From Couchioplanes caeruleus (lineage in GTDB: Bacteria > Actinomycetota > Actinomycetes > Mycobacteriales > Micromonosporaceae), in assembly GCF_003751945.1 (NCBI RefSeq), contig NZ_RJKL01000001.1, positions 1,364,001 through 1,428,000 of the forward strand: 64,000 nucleotides of DNA, given 5' to 3'. The translations under genes were made by a program, and so were the position numbers. Below, in pieces: positions 32,919 through 40,504 of the stretch (the first letter of the stretch is position 1; each line of letters starts with the position of its first letter). The notes under the pieces are model-generated. The model made no database searches, was not told where the DNA came from, and worked only from the letters and a program-made list of their open reading frames with translations.

Positions 32919-34262
32919 ATGAGCGATTCGAGGCCCACGCCGCTTCCGTCGGGTCCGCATCCGGGTTCGCCCTGGCAGCCTTCTCCGCCTTCTCCGCCTC
33001 CTCCGCCTGGGGACCACCGTCTCGGCGCTCCCAGAGGACCGGTCCACGGCCCCGGTCCCGGCCCGCAGCGCACCCGCAGGCGCGGTCGGCGGACGATCCT
33101 GGCGGCCGCGCTGGTGGCCGGACTGCTCGGCAGCATCGCGCTCGCGCCCGTCGTGTTCACGAAAGCGCGTCATCTCGTCAACGACGCCCTGGGCCGGCGC
33201 GATCCCATCGCGTTGTCCGACGGCGTGACACTGCGGGTGTTGCCGTTCATGGCGACCGCGTACTCACCCGACGGGCGCACCCTGGCTGTCTGGGGCGATG
33301 GCGGCATAGAACTGCGGGATGCCGAAACCGGCACGGTTCGGAACGTCCTGCGGTTCGCCGGCAGCAGCGACCGGCGGTCGACTGTTCGTGAGGTGGACTT
33401 CGCACCGGACGGCAGCACCCTGGCGGCGGTGCTGAACAACGAGCAGACGATCCAGATCTGGGATACGAAGACCGGCACATCGCGCACCGTGATCAAGGTT
33501 CCGGTCACCAACCTCCAGAACCTTCTACCGCTACGCGTCAGCGACCTCGTGTACTCACCCGACAGCCGTACCATCGCCGCCACCGGCGACCACCTACAGC
33601 TCTGGGACGTGGCCACCGGCGCGCAACGCCACCGAATCGACATCGCGGCCCGAGCCGCGGCCTTCGCACCGGACGGCCGTACCATCGCCGCGGCAGGGCA
33701 TCGCCAGGGCGGTATCTGGAACGTCGCCACCGGCGCCCAGATACACCCCTTGGTTCCGGCCGAGGGATGGTTCGACTGGACGGTCAGGTTCACGCCCGAC
33801 GGACGAACCGTCATCACCGACGGCAACGTGCTTCGCGCCTGGGACCCCACGACAGGCTCTCTGCGGTGGTCCACATACGGGGTGAACCCGGTCTACGCCC
33901 CGGACGGGAACCTCCTGGCGGTGACCGACGTCGACAGCGTCTGGCTGTGTGATCCGGCGAGCGGCAGAAGGCTCCGTGAGCTACCCGGCCTGACCGGTCT
34001 GCTGGTGTGGGGCGGCGCCTACACACAGGTGGCCGAGGTTGTCTGGGCCCCGGACAGCCGCACCCTGGCGGTCAGGCACACCGGCGGCCAGAAGTCCTGG
34101 AACAGCACTCCGCAGGTCTGGGACGTCGAGACCGGCACCGCACTGCAGGTACTCAAGGGTCACACCGACGATGTCGACGACCTTGCGTACGCCCCGGACG
34201 GCCGCACCATCACCACCGTCAGCCAAGACGGGACGACGCGGATCTGGCAGGCGACGCCATGA
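32919..34262 (+). CDS. Membrane-anchored WD40-repeat protein
   Basis: This 447-residue protein has a Pro-rich cytoplasmic lead, one membrane segment (ILAAALVAGLLGSIALAPVV) and then WD40 repeats outside. Repeat cores such as AYSPDGRTLAVWG, DFAPDGSTLAAVL, QIWDTKTG, LQLWDVATG and AYAPDGRTITTVSQDG are visible, probably seven blades. WD40 propellers of actinobacteria act as scaffolds or sensors. The next gene starts in its stop codon (ATGA). The ATG at 32919 is preferred as it begins the Pro-rich lead. Confidence 0.85.
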   Translation: MSDSRPTPLPSGPHPGSPWQPSPPSPPPPPGDHRLGAPRGPVHGPGPGPQRTRRRGRRTILAAALVAGLLGSIALAPVVFTKARHLVNDALGRRDPIALSDGVTLRVLPFMATAYSPDGRTLAVWGDGGIELRDAETGTVRNVLRFAGSSDRRSTVREVDFAPDGSTLAAVLNNEQTIQIWDTKTGTSRTVIKVPVTNLQNLLPLRVSDLVYSPDSRTIAATGDHLQLWDVATGAQRHRIDIAARAAAFAPDGRTIAAAGHRQGGIWNVATGAQIHPLVPAEGWFDWTVRFTPDGRTVITDGNVLRAWDPTTGSLRWSTYGVNPVYAPDGNLLAVTDVDSVWLCDPASGRRLRELPGLTGLLVWGGAYTQVAEVVWAPDSRTLAVRHTGGQKSWNSTPQVWDVETGTALQVLKGHTDDVDDLAYAPDGRTITTVSQDGTTRIWQATP

Positions 34263-34825
34263 CCGGGTACGCAACTCCTCCGGTCGATCCAGAAAGAGGA
34301 TTCGTGTCCGCCCCGGTTGCTTTCGCGCTGCGCAGCGGGCGCTGGCTGTTGATCCGCCACCTGCTCACCACCACGGTCACGATCCTGGTCGTGATGGCCG
34401 CATGGGCTGTCGCCAGCGCGCCCATCGTCGCGGTCTTCGCCCTCGACGACGCCTTCTCTGCCTCGGAGTATGCCGGAGCCGCTCTGGTGGTGGCCGGCTC
34501 CGTGTGCGTGGCGACCCTGGCGGTCGCGCCCCTCGCCGTGGGTCTGGAACGGCTCGTCCTGCGTGGCGGCCGAGCCCGGACAGCGATGGCGGTGCTCCTG
34601 CCGATCGCCTTGTTCGTGGCGATAGCGGCGTGTGTCCTCGCCATGGTCAAGCTCGTGGAGTCGCATGCGGCCTATCTCGCCTTCGCCCTCGCGGCCTTCC
34701 TCATGTTCCTGCTCGCCATCTACTGGCCGACGTTGTGGATGCTCAACGTCGCCAGTTGGGTTCTGCGCCGACTCCGCCACGCCCAGCGAATCCGGCGCTT
34801 CGACGAGCGCGGATCCGGGACCTGA
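34259..34825 (+). CDS. Polytopic membrane protein coupled to the WD40 gene
   Basis: This 188-residue protein has about five hydrophobic segments (TTTVTILVVMAAWAVASAPI, AALVVAGSVCVATLAVAPLA, AMAVLLPIALFVAIAACVLA and a long segment near 145-170), ending in a basic tail (LRHAQRIRRFDERG). I do not recognise a family. Its ATG overlaps the WD40 stop codon, so the two proteins are likely made together and may form a complex in the membrane. Confidence 0.7.
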   Translation: MTGYATPPVDPERGFVSAPVAFALRSGRWLLIRHLLTTTVTILVVMAAWAVASAPIVAVFALDDAFSASEYAGAALVVAGSVCVATLAVAPLAVGLERLVLRGGRARTAMAVLLPIALFVAIAACVLAMVKLVESHAAYLAFALAAFLMFLLAIYWPTLWMLNVASWVLRRLRHAQRIRRFDERGSGT

Positions 34826-34923
34826 AGCTCGTGAGCCGGCTGGAGTTCGGCTCGGGGGCAGTAGCGATGCGATACGAGCCGAGAAGGTAGCCATCGGGCC
34901 TACCGGCCCGAGCCGGCAACGCC

Positions 34924-35052
34924 ATGGGACCTTCGCGGTTCTTGAGCGCCCACGTCGGCGCCGCTCTGCTCGGCAACCTCCTGCACGTGGTGGACGCCGG
35001 GAACGGCCGCCTGGAGTGGGCGGAGCTGCTGTTGTCGCACCTGCGGGGATGA
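34924..35052 (+). other. Short coding-like fragment, 42 codons
   Basis: The frame reads FLSAHVGAALLGNLLHVVDA and WAELLLSHLRG before a stop. Its amino acid make-up looks protein-like, but it has no ribosome site and no recognised family. It may be the tail of a lost gene. Confidence 0.25.
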
Positions 35053-35080
35053 CGGCGGGTCGGGCAACTCCACGGTCTCG

Positions 35081-35428
35081 ATGCTCGGGTGGACGGCGGC
35101 GCTGACGCTGGTGGGCGCCGCGGCCTTGCACCCGTCGATGACGCACACCGCCGGGCAGGTGCCGGCAAAACCGGCCGCGGTGTCGCCGCTCCGTCTGACC
35201 CTGTACGTGCTGCTGATCGTCACCAGCGGGGTGCTGGCCGCGTACACGCTCACCAGAGTGCCGCGCCATCAGGGCGCCGTCTCCGTCTTGCACGTCGTCA
35301 TACCGGTCATCCTGCTCTGCGGTATCGCCACAGTCGCCACCCTGCACACCGTCCTCGACGACCCGGGCCGGGGTTCCGGCGGTGTCGTCGGCTCGGCCGA
35401 GGCATCGCCTGCGCCGGCCGGCCTGTAG
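35081..35428 (+). CDS. Small membrane protein, possibly a fragment
   Basis: This 115-residue frame has about three hydrophobic segments (TAALTLVGAAALHPS, LTLYVLLIVTSGVLAAYTL, VLHVVIPVILLCGIATVATL). The string GAAALHPSMT occurs in the membrane part of actinobacterial GGDEF/EAL sensor proteins, so it could be a remnant of one. No ribosome site is clear. It is convergent with the siderophore reductase gene. Confidence 0.4.
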   Translation: MLGWTAALTLVGAAALHPSMTHTAGQVPAKPAAVSPLRLTLYVLLIVTSGVLAAYTLTRVPRHQGAVSVLHVVIPVILLCGIATVATLHTVLDDPGRGSGGVVGSAEASPAPAGL

Positions 35429-35486
35429 ACCAGCGGCTGGAGTCCGGGCCACGACCTCGCCGCGGCCCGGGCGCGTTGTCGGCGTG

Positions 35487-36386
35487 TCAGGTCTGCTCGG
35501 CGCGGCCCGTCCGCCAGTAGCCCATGAATGCGACGGCTCGGCGATCGAGGCCGCGATCGGCGACGAGATACCGCCGCAAGATCTTGATGACTCCGGCCTC
35601 GCCGGCCAGCCATGCGTAGATGCCGGTCGTGGCCGGCGGTGCGTCCGGCACCTCCCAGAGGATGCCGGCGTCGATGTCGACGTCGTCGATCGCGTCGTGG
35701 CGGGGCGTTGCCGGAGCGGGCGCCAGTCGTTCGGCCGCTGCCTGGACGCCGGGGATGAGCAGGGTGCCGTGTGCGGCATCCCCGCGGGCGAGCCAGGTGG
35801 TCCGGATGCCGGCCGGCGCTTCGAGGGCGAGCGCGTCATCGGTGTGCGGCACTTCGAGGACCACCTCGCCGCAGGCGGTGGGTGGTAGTCCGGCCAGGAT
35901 GGAGGCGATGGCGGGTACCGCGGTCTCATCACCGGCCAGCAGCAGCGCCTCGTGGTGCGGTGGGTGGAACGTGACGCCGCCGTGGTCGCCGGGGAAGCGG
36001 GCATCCGGGCCGATCAGCCTCATGGGTTCGCCGAGCTGGGCGCGGTTGGCCCAGCGTGAGGCCGGTCCGCCGTCGCCATGCAGGACAAGCTCGACGTCGA
36101 CCTCACGGCGGGCGGGACGCACGGCGCTGACGGTGTACGTACGCAACGGGGCCTGACGCTGCTGCGGGAGCGCACGCCAGAGCGGGTACCAGTCCGGGCC
36201 GTCGGGTAGGTCGTCGTAGCCGCCGACCGGCGCCGGAAGGACCAGCTTGATGCGCTGGTCCCGCCCGTTGTCGGCGAAGGCGTCCAGGTCGGCGCCGGTG
36301 AACGTGACGCGCAGGAACGACGGGCTGAGCCGCCGCAGGTCGCCGACCCGGACGCGGAAGAAGCGGTACGGCGTATCGACCGTCAC
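35487..36386 (-). CDS. Siderophore-interacting protein (FAD ferric-siderophore reductase)
   Basis: This 299-residue cytoplasmic flavoprotein belongs to the SIP/ViuB family, which reduces iron bound to imported siderophores. The FAD motif is PLRTYTVSAVRP, preceded by FLRVTFTGADLDAF, with HGDGGPASRWANRA as the binding loop. The NAD(P)H part has LLLAGDETAVPAIASIL and ends in IYAWLAGEAGVIKILRRYLV and FMGYWRTGRAEQT, all typical. A GTG start at 36386 has AGAGGG seven bases upstream. It lies 26 bp after the permease gene and is the last gene of the iron-uptake operon. Confidence 0.92.
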   Translation of the reverse strand: MTVDTPYRFFRVRVGDLRRLSPSFLRVTFTGADLDAFADNGRDQRIKLVLPAPVGGYDDLPDGPDWYPLWRALPQQRQAPLRTYTVSAVRPARREVDVELVLHGDGGPASRWANRAQLGEPMRLIGPDARFPGDHGGVTFHPPHHEALLLAGDETAVPAIASILAGLPPTACGEVVLEVPHTDDALALEAPAGIRTTWLARGDAAHGTLLIPGVQAAAERLAPAPATPRHDAIDDVDIDAGILWEVPDAPPATTGIYAWLAGEAGVIKILRRYLVADRGLDRRAVAFMGYWRTGRAEQT

Positions 36387-36412
36387 CTGTGGACCCTCTT
36401 TCAGTCTGATGT

Positions 36413-38542
36413 CTATCCGCCCGCCGGCCGGACGCGGGAACGCCACAGCAGCCAGACGAAGTACGGGGTGCCGATCATGGCCGCGACGAGACCGGCGGGG
36501 ATCTGGGCGGGTGCGATGACGGTGCGTCCCACGGTGTCGGCGAGACTGACCAGCAGGGCACCCAGCAGCGCCGCGACGGGCAGGACCCGACTGTGCCGGC
36601 CGCCGACGAGAGCACGGGCGGCGTGGGGTGCGACCAGCCCGACGAAGCCGATGACGCCGACCGCCGAGACGGCGGTGGAGGTGAGCAGCGCGGCGGCGGC
36701 CAAGGTGAACAGGCGGGTGCGTTCCAGCCGGATGCCGAGCACCCGGGGGGTGTCGTCGTCGAGAGCGAGCAGGTCCAGCCGCCGGGTGACGCCGGCCAGA
36801 ACCGGGGTGATGAGCAGCAGCGCCACCGCAACCGGGGCCACCTGGACCGCGGTACGGCCGTACGTGGATCCGGACAGCCAGGTGAGCGCCTTGCCGGTGT
36901 TCCACGGGTCGGTGGAGATGATGATGAACGTGATGACGGCGGTGCCCGCGGTGAACACTCCGACACCGACAAGAATGAGCCGGTCGGAACTCAACCCACC
37001 GCGCCACGCCAGCGCGTAGACCAGAGCGAAGGTGAGCAGCGCGGCGAGGCCGGCGACCGCCGACATGGCCCACACCCCGGCGAGGGGGACGTAGGTGAGC
37101 AGCGCGACCGCGCCCACGCCGGCGCCGGCGGTGACGCCGAGGATGCCGGGCTCGGCGAGCGGGTTGCGGCACACGGCCTGCACCGTGGTGCCGGCCACGG
37201 CGAGCGCGGCCCCGGCGAGCAACGCGGCGAGCACGCGGGGATAGCGCTGGTCGAGCACGTACGTGACCGCCGGGCCGGCCCGTCCACTCACCCAGTTGGC
37301 GACGTCGCCGGTGCGCAGCAAGGTGTCGCCGGCGAGCACGCCGAGCAGGGTAGCGCCGGCGAGTCCGGCGACACAGGTGACGACGACGACGCGGACGACG
37401 GCGGCCGAACGTACCCGGGCCAGGGCGCTGGTGCCGGCGGCAGGGTTCGGGGCCGTGTCGCGGTGCCGGCGGGCGAGCCAGACCAGCATGGCCGCACCGA
37501 ACAGCGACGTGACGACCCCGGTGGGTACGTCGACGCCGGCCTGTCCGCCGAGGAACTGGCGCAGCAGGATGTCGGAGCCGAGCACGACGATGATGCCGGC
37601 CGCGCCGGAGAGCGGCATGAGCAGCCGATGCCGGTGCAGGCCGGGCGCGAGCGGGGCAAGCAAGCGCACGATGACCGGCGCGCACAGGCCGACGAAGCCG
37701 ACCGGGCCGGCGATGGTCACCGCGGCGGCGGACAGCAGCACGGCCAGCACGGTGCCTGCCATCCGGGTACGGCGCACGTGCAGGCCGAGCACGGTAGCGG
37801 TGTCATCGCCCAGAGCGAGGATGTCGAGCCGGCGGCCGATGACCAGGCAACCGGCGACGCCCAGCGCGATGACCGGCGCCATGTGGGCGACGGCGTGCAG
37901 ATCGCTCTGCACCAGGGTGCCGTTGCCCCAGGCGTAGAAGCCGACGGTCTCGCGCTGGAACAACAGCATGAACAGCACGGTCAGCGCATTGAGGGCGAAC
38001 GCGGTCGCGGAGCCGGCGAGGATGAGCCGGGCGGGACCGGACGTGCCGCCGGCCGACAACATCAGCACGAATCCGGCGGCGGCGAGCCCGCCGCAGAACG
38101 CCAACCCGCCGGCGGGCAGGACCGGCAGGGCGAGGCCGAACGCGGCGGCGGCGACCACCGCGAGGTGGGCGCCGGCGTTCACGGCGAGGGTGTCCGGTGA
38201 CGCGAGCGGGTTGCGGGCCAGCGATTGCAGAGTGGCGCCGGCAACGCCGAGCGCGAGCCCGACCGCCAGCCCGGCGAGCAGCCGGGGCAGGCGGGCCGCC
38301 ACCAGTACGCGGGCCGTGTCGGCGTCGCCCCCGCCGAAGAGCAGCCCGAGCAGCTCGGCGGCACCGATGTCGCTGGTGCCCTGGGTGAGATGCACGGCCG
38401 CGAGCAGCAGCACGACGGCGACCGTCACGACCGTCAGCACCAGGACGCGGGCCACCCGCACCGGCGCCGGCGCGGGTGGGGCCAGCGCGGGTGGGGCCGG
38501 CGCGGTGACCGGCCCCAGGGGCGCCTCGACGATCTGGCTCAA
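36413..38542 (-). CDS. Fused FecCD-type iron-siderophore permease (FhuB-like)
   Basis: This 709-residue inner-membrane protein contains two FecCD permease halves in one chain, as in FhuB. Half one includes RLPRLLAGLAVGLALGVAGA and LQSLARNPLASPDTL; half two repeats RYPRVLAALLAGAALAVAGT and VQAVCRNPLAEPGILGV. Each half has the GFVGL motif near the coupling helix (GPVGFVGLCAPVIVRLL; GVIGFVGLVAPHAARAL). About twenty membrane spans are expected. A TTG start at 38542 overlaps the stop of the binding-protein gene (TTGA), the start that best fits; a nearby GTG is the alternative. It works with the ATPase and lipoprotein encoded upstream. Confidence 0.92.
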   Translation of the reverse strand: MSQIVEAPLGPVTAPAPPALAPPAPAPVRVARVLVLTVVTVAVVLLLAAVHLTQGTSDIGAAELLGLLFGGGDADTARVLVAARLPRLLAGLAVGLALGVAGATLQSLARNPLASPDTLAVNAGAHLAVVAAAAFGLALPVLPAGGLAFCGGLAAAGFVLMLSAGGTSGPARLILAGSATAFALNALTVLFMLLFQRETVGFYAWGNGTLVQSDLHAVAHMAPVIALGVAGCLVIGRRLDILALGDDTATVLGLHVRRTRMAGTVLAVLLSAAAVTIAGPVGFVGLCAPVIVRLLAPLAPGLHRHRLLMPLSGAAGIIVVLGSDILLRQFLGGQAGVDVPTGVVTSLFGAAMLVWLARRHRDTAPNPAAGTSALARVRSAAVVRVVVVTCVAGLAGATLLGVLAGDTLLRTGDVANWVSGRAGPAVTYVLDQRYPRVLAALLAGAALAVAGTTVQAVCRNPLAEPGILGVTAGAGVGAVALLTYVPLAGVWAMSAVAGLAALLTFALVYALAWRGGLSSDRLILVGVGVFTAGTAVITFIIISTDPWNTGKALTWLSGSTYGRTAVQVAPVAVALLLITPVLAGVTRRLDLLALDDDTPRVLGIRLERTRLFTLAAAALLTSTAVSAVGVIGFVGLVAPHAARALVGGRHSRVLPVAALLGALLVSLADTVGRTVIAPAQIPAGLVAAMIGTPYFVWLLWRSRVRPAGG

Positions 38543-39522
38543 GGGGCGTAGACCTTGACGAGCTGGTCGAGGTACTGCTGGCAGGACAGCGGCCCGCCGA
38601 AGGTCCAGATGCCGTTGGGCATCTTGTGCATCTGGTTCTTCTGCACGAACGGCAGGGCCTTCCAGATGGCGTTCGCGCCCAGCCCGTCGGCGAAGACGTC
38701 GGTGCCGTCCGAGGCGTTGTAGAAGAAGTGGACGTCCTTGTCCTTCAGCGCGTTGAGCCCTTCGACGTCGGTCTGCCCCAGACCCCACACCCCGTCGACC
38801 TTGCCGGCCCAGGCGTTCTGCAGTCCGAGCGCGATGCCGACCTGGGACACCAGCGCACCCTGTCCGAACATCCGGATCGAGATGGTGCTGCCTTCCTTCC
38901 ACCCGTCGGCGATCGCGAAGTGCCGCCCGGCCGCGCCGGCGTCGGCGATCTTCTTCTTGCCCGCGGCGAGTGCGGAGTCGAAGTCGGAGAGCACCTGCTT
39001 CGCCTTGTCGGTCTTACCCACCGCGGTCGCGATGAGGGTGAAGTCCTCCCGCATGCGGGTGAGGTTGCGGGCGGCGTCGCTGCCCTTGGTGACCAGCACC
39101 GGCACGAACTTCTCGAGCTGCGGCGCGAGCGTCGCGGCGGCGTCGGAACCCATCACGACGAGATCGGGCTTGAGGGCGGCGATCGAGTCGACGCTCGGCT
39201 CGCCGCGGGTGCCGACGTCCTTGACACCCGCGTCGAGCTTGACCGCGGTGTTCCAGGTGGTGAAGCCCTTGACGTCGGCGACGCCGACCGGCGCAACGCC
39301 GAGGGTCGCCAGCATCTCGACCTCACCCCACTCCAGCCCGACGACCTTGGTGGCCGGGGCCGGGAGGGTGACGGCCTTGCCGCGGCTGTCGGTGAACGTG
39401 ACCGGCCCACCGCCGGCCGCGGCCGCACTGCTACCGGCGGCGGGATCCTCGGTGGTGCCGCAGCCGGTCAAGAGCAGGCCCGCCGCCAGAGCGGAGGCGG
39501 CAAGGATACGGAATCTCGTCAT
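38539..39522 (-). CDS. Iron-siderophore binding lipoprotein
   Basis: This 327-residue lipoprotein (lipobox LTGC, Cys21) belongs to the FecB/FepB cluster of siderophore-binding proteins. It shows FTDSRGKAVTLPAPATKVVG, the first lobe (GEVEMLATLGVAPVGVADV), the SVDSIAALKPDLVVMGSD helix and the second lobe (VSQVGIALGLQNAW). It catches ferric siderophore outside the membrane and passes it to the fused permease. Its ATG overlaps the ATPase stop (ATGA), and its stop overlaps the permease start. The siderophore type cannot be told from sequence. Confidence 0.92.
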   Translation of the reverse strand: MTRFRILAASALAAGLLLTGCGTTEDPAAGSSAAAAGGGPVTFTDSRGKAVTLPAPATKVVGLEWGEVEMLATLGVAPVGVADVKGFTTWNTAVKLDAGVKDVGTRGEPSVDSIAALKPDLVVMGSDAAATLAPQLEKFVPVLVTKGSDAARNLTRMREDFTLIATAVGKTDKAKQVLSDFDSALAAGKKKIADAGAAGRHFAIADGWKEGSTISIRMFGQGALVSQVGIALGLQNAWAGKVDGVWGLGQTDVEGLNALKDKDVHFFYNASDGTDVFADGLGANAIWKALPFVQKNQMHKMPNGIWTFGGPLSCQQYLDQLVKVYAP

Positions 39523-40382
39523 GAAGGTGCGCTGCCATTCGTGGAAGGGTGGGTGAAGACGGTCGAGGGACGGCGGGTGTGCCGCCCGACCGGGCGGGTG
39601 GTCACCAGGCCGGTATCCGGCTCGGTGAACACCTCGACAGGGATGCCGTAGGCCGTGCTCAGCCGCTGCGGAGTGAACACCTCGACGGGGTCGCCGCTGG
39701 CCAGCACCGCGCCACCGTGCAGCAGCACGACCCGGTCAGCGACCGCGGCGGCCTGGTTGAGGTCGTGCAGCACGACGCCGACCGCCACGCCGTGCTCCTC
39801 GGCGAGATCTCGCACGAGGTCGAGGATCTCCACCTGGTAGCGCAGGTCGAGGTAGGTGGTGGGCTCGTCGAGCAGCAGCACGCGCGTGTCCTGCGCCAGG
39901 CAGGTCGCCAGCCACACCCGTTGCCGCTCACCGCCGGACAGCTCATCGACGGCACGCCCGGCCATCGGCCCAACGCCCGTGACGTCCATCGCCCAGGCGA
40001 CGGCGCGCGGTCCGTCGGGGTCGTCGCCCCGCCACCGGCCGCGGTACGGGTGGCGGCCGTATCCGACCACGTCCTGCACGGTGACCCCGCTCGGGGTGGG
40101 CCGGCTCTGCGCGAGCAGCGTGACCCGCCGCGCGAAGTCCCTGGCCGACATGGCCAGCGCCGACGTGCCGTCGGCGAGCAGCACACTGCCGCTGGCCGGG
40201 CGATGCAGGCGGGCGAGGGCACGCAGCAGCGTCGACTTGCCGCTGCCGTTCGGACCGACGAGCGCGGTCACCGCGCCGGCCGCGAGCGTGATCGACGCGT
40301 CGTGAACGACCGGCTTGCCGTGGTATCCCAGATCCAGGCGGTCACCACGCAGACCCACCGGCACGTCATCAGCACTGAACAC
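39519..40382 (-). CDS. Iron-siderophore ABC transporter ATPase
   Basis: This 287-residue ATPase is of the FepC/FhuC type. Visible motifs are Walker A GPNGSGKSTLL, Q-loop LLAQSRPTPSGVTV, signature LSGGERQRVWLA, Walker B VLLLDEPTTYLDL and switch VVLHDLNQA. It is the first gene of the iron operon. The GTG at 40382 lies just four bases from an iron box and about seven from the predicted transcription start, so a leaderless message is likely. An internal GTG at 40364 is possible. Confidence 0.93.
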   Translation of the reverse strand: MFSADDVPVGLRGDRLDLGYHGKPVVHDASITLAAGAVTALVGPNGSGKSTLLRALARLHRPASGSVLLADGTSALAMSARDFARRVTLLAQSRPTPSGVTVQDVVGYGRHPYRGRWRGDDPDGPRAVAWAMDVTGVGPMAGRAVDELSGGERQRVWLATCLAQDTRVLLLDEPTTYLDLRYQVEILDLVRDLAEEHGVAVGVVLHDLNQAAAVADRVVLLHGGAVLASGDPVEVFTPQRLSTAYGIPVEVFTEPDTGLVTTRPVGRHTRRPSTVFTHPSTNGSAPS

Positions 40383-40385
40383 GGC

Positions 40386-40417
40386 GGTTAGGCTAGCCTA
40401 ACCTTTGCTGGTGTCAA
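40386..40417 (-). promoter_or_regulatory. DtxR/IdeR iron box overlapping a promoter
   Basis: GGTTAGGCTAGCCTAACC (40386-40403) is a perfect 18-bp palindrome and matches the IdeR/DtxR consensus TTAGGTTAGSCTAACC closely. On the minus strand TTGACA (40417-40412) and TAGCCT (40395-40390) are 16 bases apart, so the box covers the spacer and -10 element. Iron-loaded repressor would block the siderophore-uptake operon. Confidence 0.88.
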
Positions 40418-40504
40418 GCAGCGGCTCCCTCCTGACCTGGGACGGCTCGCCCGGCCCGCGGCCCCGGAACTCACGGCCCGGTCCTGGGAGTACCGCGCCG
40501 GCGG

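Noticed and set aside
36593..38200. A 535-residue plus-strand frame inside the fused permease
   Set aside because: It is Gly/Asp/Glu/Arg/Gln-rich shadow sequence opposite a typical polytopic permease.
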